64,000 nucleotides of DNA from Sphingobium sp. TKS (lineage in GTDB: Bacteria; Pseudomonadota; Alphaproteobacteria; Sphingomonadales; Sphingomonadaceae). The notes below the pieces were generated by a model. That model was not told the DNA's origin, made no database searches, and saw only the letters and a program-made list of their open reading frames with translations. Position 1 is the first letter of the stretch, and each line of letters opens with the position of its first letter. The stretch spans positions 2,793,001-2,857,000 of the forward strand of contig NZ_CP005083.1 in assembly GCF_001563265.1 (NCBI RefSeq), read 5' to 3'. Positions 8,118-17,618 of the stretch are shown here, in pieces. The position numbers and the translations under genes were made by a program.

Positions 8118-8148
8118 TAGCAAAGGGATGACGTAGCAAAGGGATGAC
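8118..8148. repeat. 15-bp tandem direct repeat
   Basis: TAGCAAAGGGATGAC occurs at 8118-8132 and again at 8134-8148, separated by one base, between the divergent sirtuin and dapB genes. It could be a duplicated operator or a simple slippage duplication. Confidence 0.7.
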
Positions 8149-8200
8149 AGAGCCCGCCCATTCTGGCATCCGCCACGCGACATTTTAAGGAATGACAGTG

Positions 8201-8965
8201 ATGACGAGCATCGGGATTTTCGGAGCAGCAGGCCGCATGGGACACGCCATCGCGCAGATCGCCCAGGAAGCCGGGCTGAAAATCGCCGGAGGCACCGACC
8301 GCAGCGGCGAAGGGGAACTTGCCCCCGGTATCCCCATCACCACCGATCCCCTCGCGCTGGCGCAACGGAGTGACGTGCTGATCGACTTTTCCGTGCCCGC
8401 TGCCCTGTCCGCCCATCTCGACGCCTGCATCGCGGCGAAGAAGCCCGTCCTGATCGGCACCACCGGGCTTGAACCCTTGCATCATGCGCTGATCGACGAC
8501 GCCGCAAGGCAAATTCCGCTGCTCCAGACCGGCAACACCTCGCTCGGCGTCAACCTGCTGGCGGCGCTGGTGGAGCAGGCAGCCGCGCGCCTGGGCGACG
8601 ATTGGGACATAGAGATTGTGGAAATGCACCACCGCCACAAGGTCGATGCCCCGTCCGGCACCGCCCTGCTGCTGGGCGAAGCGGCGGCGCGAGGACGCGG
8701 CATCACCCTGGCCGACCATAGCGAGCGCGGCCGCGACGGCATCACTGGCGCCCGGGCCAAAGGCGCGATCGGTTTCGCGGCCCTGCGCGGCGGCTCCGTG
8801 GCGGGCGACCATCAGGTCATCCTCGCCACCGAGGGCGAGCGGATCGAAATCGGCCATCGCGCCGAAAGCCGCCTCATCTTCGCGCGCGGCGCCGTCAAGG
8901 GTGCGCAATGGCTGATCGATCAGCCTATAGGCCGCTATGACATGAAAGGCGTTCTGGGCCTCTGA
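8201..8965 (+). CDS. dapB: 4-hydroxy-tetrahydrodipicolinate reductase
   Basis: DapB uses NAD(P)H in the lysine and diaminopimelate pathway, which also supplies peptidoglycan. The nucleotide motif GIFGAAGRMG is at the N-terminus and the signature EMHHRHKVDAPSGTA with the catalytic His and Lys is central. I prefer the ATG at 8201 (254 aa) over that at 8192, because AAGGA lies 9 nt before 8201 but directly abuts 8192. nth follows after two bases, so the two are probably cotranscribed. Confidence 0.96.
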   Translation: MTSIGIFGAAGRMGHAIAQIAQEAGLKIAGGTDRSGEGELAPGIPITTDPLALAQRSDVLIDFSVPAALSAHLDACIAAKKPVLIGTTGLEPLHHALIDDAARQIPLLQTGNTSLGVNLLAALVEQAAARLGDDWDIEIVEMHHRHKVDAPSGTALLLGEAAARGRGITLADHSERGRDGITGARAKGAIGFAALRGGSVAGDHQVILATEGERIEIGHRAESRLIFARGAVKGAQWLIDQPIGRYDMKGVLGL

Positions 8966-8967
8966 AC

Positions 8968-9618
8968 GTGAAGAAGGACCAGATCTTCGACTTTTTCAGC
9001 CGCCTTGCTGAAGCCAATCCGGCGCCCCGCACGGAGCTGGAATATGGCAATGACTATCAGCTTCTGGTCGCGGTGGTCCTCTCCGCACAGGCTACGGACG
9101 TCGGCGTCAACAAGGCGACACGCGCCCTGTTTCGCGATGTCCAAACGCCGCAGCAGATGGTGGACCTGGGCGAAGAGGGGCTTAAAGCACATATCAAGAC
9201 CATCGGCCTGTTCAACGCCAAGGCGAAGAATGTCATCGCCCTTTCCGAGATATTGGTCCGCGATTTCGGCGGAGAGGTGCCGCAGGACCGCGACGTTCTG
9301 ACCACCCTGCCCGGTGTGGGACGCAAGACGGCCAATGTCGTCGTCAACACCGCCTTCGGACAGGAAACTTTCGCGGTCGACACCCATATCTTCCGCGTTG
9401 GCAACCGGACCGGCCTGGCGCCGGGCAAAACCCCGCTGGCGGTGGAATTGAAGCTGGAAAAGCGCGTTCCCGGCCCTTTCCGCCGCGACGCCCACCACTG
9501 GCTGATCCTGCACGGCCGCTATGTGTGCAAGGCACGCAAGCCCGAATGCTGGCGCTGCATCGTGGCCGATCTATGCCGCTTCAAACCCAAGACGCCAGCG
9601 CCCGGAACGGCAAGCTGA
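8968..9618 (+). CDS. nth: endonuclease III (DNA glycosylase/AP lyase)
   Basis: Nth excises oxidised pyrimidines and cuts the abasic site. The helix-hairpin-helix LPGVGRKTANVV carries the catalytic Lys and the following AVDTHIFRVGNR the catalytic Asp. A C-terminal 4Fe-4S cluster is formed by C-x6-C-x2-C-x5-C (CKARKPECWRCIVADLC). Start is GTG, two bases after the dapB stop; the 216-aa length is normal. The dapB-nth pairing looks translationally coupled. Confidence 0.96.
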   Translation: MKKDQIFDFFSRLAEANPAPRTELEYGNDYQLLVAVVLSAQATDVGVNKATRALFRDVQTPQQMVDLGEEGLKAHIKTIGLFNAKAKNVIALSEILVRDFGGEVPQDRDVLTTLPGVGRKTANVVVNTAFGQETFAVDTHIFRVGNRTGLAPGKTPLAVELKLEKRVPGPFRRDAHHWLILHGRYVCKARKPECWRCIVADLCRFKPKTPAPGTAS

Positions 9619-9713
9619 TTATCGTGCGGTTCAGCCGAACGATGCTAAAAGGAGCGGAATAACGGATGAAGCGTTAGCGCGCCGTCATTCCTGCAGTCAC
9701 AAGGAGAGACATC

Positions 9714-10097
9714 ATGTCCGCTCATCTCACCCACCGGCTGGCTCTGGCCATGGCTTTCGCCTGCGCCGCCGCCCCAACCCTCGCCAAGACCGCTCCCGAC
9801 AATCTCGTTCCCGCCGGCAAGCCGGTCGATTGCGTCCAGATCACGTCGATCCGCTCCACCAATGTCCGTGATGACCGCACGATCGACTTCATCATGAACG
9901 GCAACAAGGTCTATCGGAACACGCTGCCTTATAGCTGCCCCAGCCTGGGCTTCGAAAAGCGCTTCCTCTACAAGACCAGCCTGTCTCAGCTTTGCTCGGT
10001 GGACATTATCACCGTGCTCTACGAGGCTGGCGGATTGCAGCGGGGGGCGAGCTGCGGCCTTGGCGAATTCCAGCCGATGCGAAAACTCGCGAAATAA
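9714..10097 (+). CDS. small secreted protein of unknown function
   Basis: A 127-aa protein starting with a clear signal peptide (about residues 1-24, cleavage after TLA-K). The mature part has four Cys (in PVDCVQ, YSCPSLGF, LCSVD and ASCGLG) that could form two disulfides, and the pattern RTIDFIMNGNKVYRNTLPYS. It resembles a family of short periplasmic proteins I believe is catalogued as DUF6491, common in sphingomonads; that match is from memory. It stands alone, with an AAGGAGAGACATC ribosome-binding site. No function is known. Confidence 0.75.
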   Translation: MSAHLTHRLALAMAFACAAAPTLAKTAPDNLVPAGKPVDCVQITSIRSTNVRDDRTIDFIMNGNKVYRNTLPYSCPSLGFEKRFLYKTSLSQLCSVDIITVLYEAGGLQRGASCGLGEFQPMRKLAK

Positions 10098-10171
10098 CTT
10101 TGGTCTGGGGCGATTTTGGTGCTGGCGTGAGCGATTGGGCTTTGCTAAGCGGCCCTTCACAGCAGCAACAC

Positions 10172-10248
10172 GCACCCATAGCTCAGCTGGATAGAGCGTT
10201 GCCCTCCGAAGGCAAAGGCCAGAGGTTCGAATCCTCTTGGGTGCACCA
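10172..10248 (+). tRNA. tRNA-Arg(CCG)
   Basis: A 77-nt tRNA with encoded CCA. The acceptor arms GCACCCA and TGGGTGC pair, the D-loop reads AGCTCAGCTGGATAGAGC, and the anticodon stem TTGCC/GGCAA encloses CTCCGAA, giving anticodon CCG that reads CGG. The T-loop GGTTCGAATCC is standard. It ends 14 bases before the ogt stop codon on the other strand. Confidence 0.97.
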
Positions 10249-10262
10249 TTTTTGCATGGCCG

Positions 10263-10748
10263 TCAGAATGTTCTTCCTTCCAGTCCAAGCAGATATTGCT
10301 TGGCCTTCAAGCCACCCGCAAAGCCGGTAAGCGCGCCATTCGTCCCTACCACGCGGTGACAAGGCGCAATGATCGAAATCGGATTGCGGCCATTGGCAGA
10401 CCCCACGGCCCGGTAGGCGGAGGGTTTGCCGATCTGGCTTGCAATATCAGCATAGCTGCGCGTTTCGCCAAATGGGATGGTCAGCAGAGCCGCCCAGACA
10501 CATCTTTGGAAATCCGTACCGTTGAAATCGAGCGGCAGATCGAATGCCTCCCGCTGTCCGGCAAAATATTCGCCAAGCTGCTGCCCGGCCTTATCCAGCA
10601 GAGGGTGATCGCCGCGCTCGACCCGCGGCTCCAGCCTGACGCGCTTCGGGTCATCATTTTCCCACAGGACCGCCGCCAGCCCCGTCCCGCTTGCCACCAG
10701 CGTCAGTTCACCGACGGGTGAGGCCATCATCCGATATGCGTAGGTCAT
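10263..10748 (-). CDS. ogt: methylated-DNA-protein-cysteine methyltransferase
   Basis: Ogt/AGT repairs O6-alkylguanine by moving the alkyl group to its own cysteine in a suicide reaction. The active-site motif is [20 protein letters not shown] near the C-terminus; the DNA-binding helix contains [13 protein letters not shown] chose ATG 10748 (161 aa, [10 protein letters not shown]) because AAGGAG lies six bases upstream; the frame extends 14 codons further. There is no Ada regulatory domain, so this is the stand-alone enzyme. Confidence 0.95.
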   Translation of the reverse strand: MTYAYRMMASPVGELTLVASGTGLAAVLWENDDPKRVRLEPRVERGDHPLLDKAGQQLGEYFAGQREAFDLPLDFNGTDFQRCVWAALLTIPFGETRSYADIASQIGKPSAYRAVGSANGRNPISIIAPCHRVVGTNGALTGFAGGLKAKQYLLGLEGRTF

Positions 10749-10807
10749 GTCCACTCCTTTCCACCATTTGATGGCGCAAGCATAGGACATGATAGGCGGA
10801 GCGCCTT

Positions 10808-10834
10808 CCCGCCGCTTGCGATCAAAGCGGCGGG
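10808..10834 (-). terminator. hairpin downstream of the OMF gene
   Basis: CCCGCCGCTT and AAGCGGCGGG form a perfect 10-bp stem with a 7-nt loop, just past the stop of the efflux outer-membrane gene. A T-run is lacking, so it may end transcription weakly or stabilise the 3' end. Confidence 0.45.
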
Positions 10835-10839
10835 CGAGC

Positions 10840-12243
10840 TTATTTGAGGCCGCCGCCCATGGCGCGATACAGTTCGACCATGTTCGTCGCCCGCGTCAGC
10901 CGCGTCGCCAGCAGGCTCTGCTCCGCATTGTAGAGCGTCCGCTGCGAATCCAGCGTGGTCAGGAAACCATCGACCCCCGCCCGGAAGCGCGCTTCCGACA
11001 GTCGATAACCGACCCGCGCCGAATCCCGCAAAGACGTCTGCGCCTCCATCTGCGCCGTCATCGTGCCCCGCCGGGCAAGCGCATCGGCAACCTCACGAAA
11101 GCCGGTCTGCACGCTCTTCTCATAGGTCGCGACCATCGCGTCATAGCTTGCCCGCGCATAACGCAAATTGCCCTGATTGCGCCCGAAATCGAAGATCGGC
11201 AGGCTGGCCGAAGGCGCCACCGACCAATAATCGCTGCCCGACTTGAACAGATTGGAAAGGCCAAGGCTCATCGTCCCGAATGCCGCGGTCAGCGAGATTT
11301 TCGGGAAGAAAGCCGCACGCGCCGCACCGATATTGGCATTGGCCGCCAATAGCTGATGCTCCGCCGCCATGATGTCCGGCCGCCGCAGCAAAGCCGTGGA
11401 AGGCAGGTCCGCCGGCAGATTGGCCAGTGTAACATCCCCATCCGGCATCGCCGTCGGCAGATCCTCCGCTGGCACAGTCGCTCCGGCCAGCAGATTCAGT
11501 GCATTCTGGTCCTGCGCGACCAGGGTCGTCGTCTGGGCAATGTCGGAACGCGCCTGGTCATAGCTGGTCTGCGCCTGCCGCACTTCCAGTTCCGACGCGA
11601 TCCCCCTGGCAAAGCGCGCCTTTGTGAGATCCAGAGTCTGGCCAAAGGCCTTCTCCAGATCGCGGGCGATCTTCAGCCGCTCCTGATCCGCCGCCATGCT
11701 GAGCCAGGCATTCGCGACTTCCGCGATCAGAGCGGTCTGCGCGGCATTGCGGTTCTCGACCGAAGCAAAATATTGCTCCTGCCCCGCCTTGGCCAGATTG
11801 CGGATCCGCCCGAACAGGTCGATTTCCCACGCCGACACGCCGACCGAGGCGCTGTAGATGTCCGTTCGCCCCGATACGCCCTGTTGGGCGAAGGGCTGAT
11901 CCTGATAGGTCGCGCTGCCATTGACGCCAAGGGTCGGAAAGATATCCGCCCGCTGCACCCTATATTGCGCCCGCGCCTGCTCGACATTGGCGAGCGCCAC
12001 GCGCAGGTCGCGATTATTGGCGAGCGACGTTTCGATGACCCGGGCCAGGCGCGGATCGACAAAGAAATCCTTCCACGCCGTATCCGCCGGAGCGATCGCC
12101 TGTCCCTCCGTCACGGTATAAGACGGTCCCTGCGGGCTGGCTTCCGGCACGGGCAGCGTCGGCCGCACATATTTTGGCGCCATGTCGCAGGCGGCGAGCG
12201 TCAGCGCCAGGGCAGCGGCCGGGAAGAGCTTGATCTTGTTCAT
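10840..12243 (-). CDS. RND efflux outer-membrane lipoprotein (OprM/NodT family)
   Basis: Third gene of a tripartite efflux operon. It forms the trimeric outer-membrane channel that expels substrates delivered by the RND pump. The signal sequence ends in a lipobox (LTLAACD), so the mature protein is a lipoprotein; two outer-membrane-efflux repeats fill the remaining ~440 residues. The ATG at 12243 (467 aa) has AGGAGG ten bases upstream; a GTG at 12252 overlaps the pump gene's stop as GTGA. Either way it is translationally coupled to the pump. Confidence 0.93.
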   Translation of the reverse strand: MNKIKLFPAAALALTLAACDMAPKYVRPTLPVPEASPQGPSYTVTEGQAIAPADTAWKDFFVDPRLARVIETSLANNRDLRVALANVEQARAQYRVQRADIFPTLGVNGSATYQDQPFAQQGVSGRTDIYSASVGVSAWEIDLFGRIRNLAKAGQEQYFASVENRNAAQTALIAEVANAWLSMAADQERLKIARDLEKAFGQTLDLTKARFARGIASELEVRQAQTSYDQARSDIAQTTTLVAQDQNALNLLAGATVPAEDLPTAMPDGDVTLANLPADLPSTALLRRPDIMAAEHQLLAANANIGAARAAFFPKISLTAAFGTMSLGLSNLFKSGSDYWSVAPSASLPIFDFGRNQGNLRYARASYDAMVATYEKSVQTGFREVADALARRGTMTAQMEAQTSLRDSARVGYRLSEARFRAGVDGFLTTLDSQRTLYNAEQSLLATRLTRATNMVELYRAMGGGLK

Positions 12244-12248
12244 TATCC

Positions 12249-15200
12249 TCACGCCTCCTGCGACGCCGGCACGGCGCTGCCCTCATGCTCGCCTTCTTCC
12301 CTTCCGTGATGTTCACGGAACAGCCGCTTCACCACGGTAAAGAAGACCGGCACGAAGAAGATGGCGAGCACCGTCGCGGACAACATGCCGCCGACCACGG
12401 CCCAGCCAATGGCGTTCTGGCCACCAGCGCCCGCGCCCTTCGCCACCGCCAGCGGCAGCACGCCGAAGACGAAGGCGAAGCTGGTCATCAGGATCGGCCG
12501 CAGACGCAGCTTGCCCGCCTCCAGCGCCGCCTGCGCAGGCGGCAGCCCTTCGCGCATCTTTTCCTCGGCAAATTCCACGATCAGAATTGCATTTTTCGCC
12601 GATACGCCGATGGTCGTGATCAGGCCGACCTGCAAATAAATGTCGTTGTTGAGACCTAGCAAGGCTGCCGCGACCACCGCCCCGAAGACGCCCAGCGGCA
12701 CCACCAGCATGACCGCGATCGGCACCGACCAGCTTTCATAAAGCGCGGCCAGGCACAGGAAGACGATCAGCATCGACAGCGCGTACAGCGCCGGAGCCTG
12801 CCCGCCGGAGGTCTGCTCCTCATAGGAAATGCCGTTCCATTCATAGCCGACGCCCGCCGGCAGCTTGGCCGCCATTTCCTCCATCGCCTTCATCGCCTCG
12901 CCGGTTGAAACGCCCGGCGCGGGCGCGCCCATGATCTGCATCGACGGCACGCCGTTGAACCGCTCCAGCTTGGCCGGACCATGGGTCCATTCGGTGGTTG
13001 CGAAGGAGGATATCGGCGCCATCACGCCCGAACTGCCCCGCACATGCAGTCCGCCGATCGAATCCGGCGTGGTGCGGAAGGGCGCATCGGCCTGCACATA
13101 GACGCGCTTCACCCGGTCGCGGTCGATGAAGTCGTTGACGTAGCTGCTGCCCATCGCGGTGCTGATCGTGTCGTTGACGTCCGATTGGGCGATGCCCAGC
13201 GCCCCGGCCGCCGCCTGATCGACGTTCAGCTTGAGCTGTGGCGTATCCTCCAGGCCGTTGGGCCGCACCTGCGCCAGCCGCTTGTCGGTCATCGCCATGC
13301 CCAGCAACTGGTTGCGCGCCTCCAGCATCTTCTCATGGCCCAGGCCTGCCCGGTCCACGAGCTGGAAATCAAAGCCGGTCGCGTTGCCCAGTTCCTGCAC
13401 GGCGGGCGGCACGAAGGCGATCGCCATGCCGGCGGCAATCTTCCGGAAGGCGCCATTGGCGCGAAGCGCGATGGCGGACACCTTGTTGTCGTCGCCCTTG
13501 CGCTCCGACCAGTCTTTCATGCGGGCGAAGACGATGCCGACATTCTGCCCCTGCCCCACGAAACCAAAGCCGGAAATGGTGAACACGGCGGCGACATTCT
13601 TCTTCTCGTCGATCAAATAATGATCGCGCACCTTGGTCAGCGTCCGCTCGGTCTCCTCCAGCGTCGATCCGGTCGGCAGGGAGACCTGGTTGATGATGAT
13701 CCCCTGATCCTCATCGGGCAGGAAACCGCCCGGCAAGCGCAGGAAGACCAGTCCCATGCCGACCACGATCAGCCCATAGACCAGCATCGTCCGGCCCCAG
13801 CGGCGCTCGACCTTTTCCACCGCCACGCCATAGCGCACGACATTGCGGTCGAAGGTCCGGTTGAACCAGTCGAAGAAGCGGCCGAAGCGCGAGCCGAAAG
13901 GCCCCGTCCAGATATGGCTATGCCCCTTGGGGCGCAGGATCGTCGCGCAGAGCGCGGGAGTCAGGATCAAGGCCACCAGCACCGACAGCACCATCGCGGA
14001 AACGATGGTGATGGAGAATTGACGGAAGATCACGCCGGTCGACCCGCCAAAAAACGCCATCGGCAGGAACACCGCCGACAGCACCAGGCCGATGCCGATC
14101 AGCGCGCCGCTGATCTCGTCCATCGATTTTTTCGCGGCTTCCTTCGGACTGAGTCCCTCTTCCTGGATGATGCGCTCGACATTTTCGACCACGACGATGG
14201 CGTCGTCGACCAGCAGACCGATCGCCAGCACCATGCCGAACAGTGTCAGCGTATTGATGGTGAAACCCGCCGCATAGAGGATCGCCAGCGACCCCAGCAG
14301 CACCACCGGCACCGCAATGGTCGGGATCAGCGTGGCGCGCCAATTCTGCAGGAACAGGAACATCACCACGAAGACGAGCAGGGTCGCCTCGATCAAGGTG
14401 TGGACCACCTGCTCCACCGACAGTCTCACGAAGGTCGAATTGTCGACCGGGAAGTCATATTTGACCCAGCTCGGGAAGGTCTTGGACAGTTCGTTGATGC
14501 GGCTCTTGACGCCGTCAACGGTATCGAGCGCGTTGGCGCCGGGCGCCAGCCTGACGCCGAAACCGGCGGCCGGATGGCCGTTGAACTTCGCCCCGAAGCT
14601 GTAGCTCTCCGCACCCAGTTCGACCCGGGCGACGTCCGACAGATGAACGACCGACCCATCGCCGTTGCTGCGCAGTCTGATCTGGCGGAACTCTTCGGGC
14701 GTCTTCAGGCGCGACTGCGCCGTCACGGTGGCGTTCAGCGCCTGTCCCCTGGGCGAAGGCGTGCCGCCGATCTGGCCAGCCGAAACCTGCGCATTCTGCG
14801 CCCGGATGGCCGATTTGACGTCGCCCGTGGTGACGCCCAGGTTAGCCATCTTATAGGGGTCGAGCCAGACCCGCATCGCATATTGCGCGCCCAGCAACTG
14901 CGTGTCGCCCACGCCATTGACCCGGCTGACCGGATCCTGCAATGCCGACGCGACGAAATCGCCCGCATCCTGCTGGTCGTGAATGCCGTCATCGGCATAG
15001 ACGGCCATGATCATCAGGAAGGTCGAGGTGGATTTGGTGACGCGCAACCCCTGCTGCTGCACTTCCTGCGGCAACAGCGGCGTCGCCTGGGCCAGCTTGT
15101 TCTGCACCTGGACCTGCGCGATGTCGGCGTCGGTGCCCTGCTCGAAAGTCAGGGTGATGGTCAGATTGCCGGCGGAATCGCTGCTTGAGGAGAAATAGCG

Positions 15201-15425
15201 GAGATTGTCGATGCCCTTGAGCTGCTGCTCGATGATCTGCGTCGTCGTGCTTTCCAGCGTTTGGGCGTTGGCGCCGGGATAAGTGGTGGAAATCGTCACC
15301 GCGGGCGGCGCGATGGCCGGAAACTGCGCCACGGCCAGCGACCGGAGCGCCAGCGCGCCGGCCAGCATGATGACGATGGCGATGACCCATGCGAAGATGG
15401 GCCTGTCGATGAAATAGCGGGCCAT
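12249..15425 (-). CDS. RND multidrug efflux transporter, inner-membrane pump (AcrB/MexB family)
   Basis: A 1058-aa HAE1-family pump. It is a homotrimer that couples proton influx to drug export. The N-terminus [17 protein letters not shown] is the family signature; the proton-relay aspartates lie in [15 protein letters not shown] in helix 4. Twelve membrane helices and two large periplasmic loops fit the family, and both halves are intact. It sits between its adaptor (3-bp gap) and channel genes. Substrates cannot be predicted; close relatives export solvents, dyes and antibiotics. Confidence 0.96.
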   Translation of the reverse strand: MARYFIDRPIFAWVIAIVIMLAGALALRSLAVAQFPAIAPPAVTISTTYPGANAQTLESTTTQIIEQQLKGIDNLRYFSSSSDSAGNLTITLTFEQGTDADIAQVQVQNKLAQATPLLPQEVQQQGLRVTKSTSTFLMIMAVYADDGIHDQQDAGDFVASALQDPVSRVNGVGDTQLLGAQYAMRVWLDPYKMANLGVTTGDVKSAIRAQNAQVSAGQIGGTPSPRGQALNATVTAQSRLKTPEEFRQIRLRSNGDGSVVHLSDVARVELGAESYSFGAKFNGHPAAGFGVRLAPGANALDTVDGVKSRINELSKTFPSWVKYDFPVDNSTFVRLSVEQVVHTLIEATLLVFVVMFLFLQNWRATLIPTIAVPVVLLGSLAILYAAGFTINTLTLFGMVLAIGLLVDDAIVVVENVERIIQEEGLSPKEAAKKSMDEISGALIGIGLVLSAVFLPMAFFGGSTGVIFRQFSITIVSAMVLSVLVALILTPALCATILRPKGHSHIWTGPFGSRFGRFFDWFNRTFDRNVVRYGVAVEKVERRWGRTMLVYGLIVVGMGLVFLRLPGGFLPDEDQGIIINQVSLPTGSTLEETERTLTKVRDHYLIDEKKNVAAVFTISGFGFVGQGQNVGIVFARMKDWSERKGDDNKVSAIALRANGAFRKIAAGMAIAFVPPAVQELGNATGFDFQLVDRAGLGHEKMLEARNQLLGMAMTDKRLAQVRPNGLEDTPQLKLNVDQAAAGALGIAQSDVNDTISTAMGSSYVNDFIDRDRVKRVYVQADAPFRTTPDSIGGLHVRGSSGVMAPISSFATTEWTHGPAKLERFNGVPSMQIMGAPAPGVSTGEAMKAMEEMAAKLPAGVGYEWNGISYEEQTSGGQAPALYALSMLIVFLCLAALYESWSVPIAVMLVVPLGVFGAVVAAALLGLNNDIYLQVGLITTIGVSAKNAILIVEFAEEKMREGLPPAQAALEAGKLRLRPILMTSFAFVFGVLPLAVAKGAGAGGQNAIGWAVVGGMLSATVLAIFFVPVFFTVVKRLFREHHGREEGEHEGSAVPASQEA

Positions 15426-15428
15426 CGC

Positions 15429-16592
15429 TTACTTCGCTCCGCCGGAATTCGCTGGCTTCTGCGGAGCCGTCACCTGCTGCGGCGCGCCCGGCTTCACGAC
15501 CGTTCCGGGGCGCAGGTTGACCAGCCCCTCGACGATCAGCCTGTCACCCGCCTTCAATCCCTTGGTGACGATCCATTTGTCGCCCACCGGCCGGTCGGTT
15601 TCGACCTGACGCAATTCGACCTTGTTGCCTGCCCCGACGACCATGGCCGTCGCCCGGCCTCGCGCATCGCGGGTGATGCCCTGCTGCGGTGCCAAGATCG
15701 CCTTGGTGCGCTGCCCCTCGACCAGCTTGGCGCGGACATACATGCCCGGCAGCAACAGCCCATCCGGATTGGCAAAGGTCGCGCGCAAAGTCACCGCGCC
15801 CGAACTGGGATCGACCGTCACTTCGGAAAATTGCAGCCGCCCCTCGATCGGATAGACGCTGCCATTGGGGAGCAGCAACTGCACCCGCGCCCCGTCGGCC
15901 GCGCTGACGCCACCCGCCTGCATCGCCTGCTTGAGATCGATGATCTGCGCCGCCGACTGGGTCACGTCGACATAGACGATGTCGGTCCGCTGGATCGTCG
16001 CCAGAGCGTCGGCTTGCCCGGCCTGCACCAGCGCACCCGGCGTGAACAGGGAGCGGCCGATACGCCCCGAAATCGGCGCCCTTATGCGCGTGAAATCCTG
16101 GTTCACCTGTGCGGCCTGCACCGCAGCCCGCTGTGCCGCGACATCGGCGCGTGCCTGTTGGGCGGCGGCGGCGGCATTGTCAGCCTCCTGCCGGCTGACC
16201 GCGTTGATGCCGACCAGCTCCTTATAGCGTTGCGCCTGCAAACCCGTGGCCCGGATCGATGCCTGCGACCGCGCCAACGCGCCCTGCGCCTGTCCCAAAG
16301 CCGCACGATAAGGGGCGTCCTCGATCTCGTAGAGCAGTTGGCCCGCCTGTACCAAGGCGCCTTCGGTAAACAATCTGCGACGGATGACACCATTAATCTG
16401 TGGTCTGACTTCCGCGGTTTCCATGGCTGCGATGCGACCCGGAAGCTCGGTCACGAGGGGCGCGGCCTCGACCGTCACGTTAACGATGCCGACTGCGGGG
16501 GGCGGCGGCGCCGGCTGCTGTTGCTGGCCGCAACCGCCCAGCGCCAGGGTCGATGCGCAAGCGAGCAGTCCGACAAATATCCCCTTTTGCAT
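15429..16592 (-). CDS. RND efflux periplasmic adaptor (membrane fusion protein)
   Basis: First gene of the efflux operon. This AcrA/MexA-type lipoprotein bridges the inner-membrane pump and outer-membrane channel. A signal peptide ends at lipobox LALGGC; lipoyl (about 60-95), alpha-hairpin (about 95-165) and beta-barrel domains follow. I chose ATG 16592 (387 aa) with a GGAG ribosome-binding site nine bases upstream; the frame continues upstream across the operator, which is unlikely to be translated. Expression is probably controlled by the divergent TetR protein through the palindrome 35 bp upstream. Confidence 0.95.
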   Translation of the reverse strand: MQKGIFVGLLACASTLALGGCGQQQQPAPPPPAVGIVNVTVEAAPLVTELPGRIAAMETAEVRPQINGVIRRRLFTEGALVQAGQLLYEIEDAPYRAALGQAQGALARSQASIRATGLQAQRYKELVGINAVSRQEADNAAAAAQQARADVAAQRAAVQAAQVNQDFTRIRAPISGRIGRSLFTPGALVQAGQADALATIQRTDIVYVDVTQSAAQIIDLKQAMQAGGVSAADGARVQLLLPNGSVYPIEGRLQFSEVTVDPSSGAVTLRATFANPDGLLLPGMYVRAKLVEGQRTKAILAPQQGITRDARGRATAMVVGAGNKVELRQVETDRPVGDKWIVTKGLKAGDRLIVEGLVNLRPGTVVKPGAPQQVTAPQKPANSGGAK

Positions 16593-16626
16593 CGGTCGCT
16601 GCTCCGTTTCCCTAAAGCCGATCACT

Positions 16627-16644
16627 GGAATGAACGTTCATTCC
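16627..16644. promoter_or_regulatory. perfect 18-bp palindromic operator
   Basis: GGAATGAACGTTCATTCC is perfectly self-complementary and lies between the divergent efflux operon and its tetR gene. The TGAACGTTCA core is typical of TetR-family efflux repressors. A second dyad, GCAGGT-AGGA-ACCTGC, lies at 16654-16669. Binding by the adjacent regulator is inferred from position. Confidence 0.75.
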
Positions 16645-16709
16645 GCTTGCGCCGCAGGTAGGAACCTGCCACAATTTGTTCAAGAGTAAAAAAGCCGGGA
16701 TGAAGATTT

Positions 16710-17297
16710 TTGATTGCGCCGCAACATGAACGGACTGCCCGAGACCGCATATTGAACGCGGCCCGCGATCTGTTCGCCGCCAACGGTTTCCACCAAAGCG
16801 CAATGGCCGAACTGGCCACCGCCGCCCAAGTTTCCGTGGGCCAGATCTACCGCCTGTTCAAGGGCAAGGAAGATATTATCGAAGCCATCGTGAAAAGCGA
16901 CATGCAGGAACGCGAAACGATCATATCGAGCTTGCAAACCCGCCTCGACGCGGGGGAGATCAGCATCGAGCGGACGTTCGAACTGCTGCTGCTGGAGGTC
17001 ATGGACGATCCGCATGAGGCTCTGTCCTTCGACATATTGGCCGAAGCATTCCGCAATGCGCCGGTCCGCGACACCATCACCGACATGTGCAGGGGCTTGC
17101 GAAAGTCATTGGGCGATTTCGCCTGCGTCGCCAATCCCGACCTGTCCGGGGAAGCGCTGAAAAGCGCCGAGGAAATCATCCTGGCCTGCCTGTTCGGCCT
17201 TGGCCACCGCAGCCTGTCGGCGCCCGACATCAGCGCCGAACGCACCGCCAAGCGTGCCGCCTTCATGATCGTCGCCGCGCTCCGCGCCATGGACTGA
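16710..17297 (+). CDS. TetR-family transcriptional regulator of the efflux operon
   Basis: A 195-aa regulator. The N-terminal helix-turn-helix (about 10-55: RILNAARDLFAANGF, then LATAAQVSVGQIYRLFKGKEDI) is classical TetR. The C-terminal ~140 residues form the divergent ligand-binding and dimer domain. Start is TTG at 16710; no in-frame ATG or GTG precedes the conserved helix. It is divergent from the efflux operon with a perfect palindrome between them, so it probably represses the pump and itself until a substrate binds. Confidence 0.9.
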   Translation: MIAPQHERTARDRILNAARDLFAANGFHQSAMAELATAAQVSVGQIYRLFKGKEDIIEAIVKSDMQERETIISSLQTRLDAGEISIERTFELLLLEVMDDPHEALSFDILAEAFRNAPVRDTITDMCRGLRKSLGDFACVANPDLSGEALKSAEEIILACLFGLGHRSLSAPDISAERTAKRAAFMIVAALRAMD

Positions 17298-17415
17298 TCG
17301 GTCCGGCGTAGCTTCCGCTCCTTCCGTCGCGTTGCAGCAACGATTGGGGTGCGATGCAGCAACCATCTGCCGCTGTGAAGCATTCTCGCTCCCAAATCGT
17401 TCCGGGAGGCAGATA

Positions 17416-17580
17416 ATGGGCATCAACGCATCGTTCGATCGCAGCTATTTCGAGGCTCGGCTTGACCGCAACCGCAGACTGGCGGCCCGCTCCAGAAATC
17501 CTGAAATCCGAGCGATCCACATGGAATATGTGCGCCTATACAGCCAGTTGCTGGAACAGTCGGGCCGCGCGCCGGCTTGA
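17416..17580 (+). CDS. 54-aa basic protein of unknown function
   Basis: An ATG preceded by GGGAGGCAGATA opens a 54-codon frame: an N-terminal segment with FDRSYFEARLDRNRRLA, then a helix RAIHMEYVRLYSQLLEQ. Charge is basic and there is no signal peptide. Short sphingomonad proteins with an IHxEYxRLY-like helix are familiar to me as uncharacterised orphans, but I cannot name a family. It follows tetR by 118 bp and may have its own promoter. Confidence 0.6.
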   Translation: MGINASFDRSYFEARLDRNRRLAARSRNPEIRAIHMEYVRLYSQLLEQSGRAPA

Positions 17581-17618
17581 AAGCCCGCCAGGGGACGACA
17601 CGGCCTGAGCCACCCACC

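Noticed and set aside
12981..15188. 735-codon open frame on the plus strand opposite the RND pump gene
   Set aside because: Arg/His/Gln-rich translation without any recognisable motif, wholly antisense to a well-conserved gene; a by-product of high GC at third codon positions.
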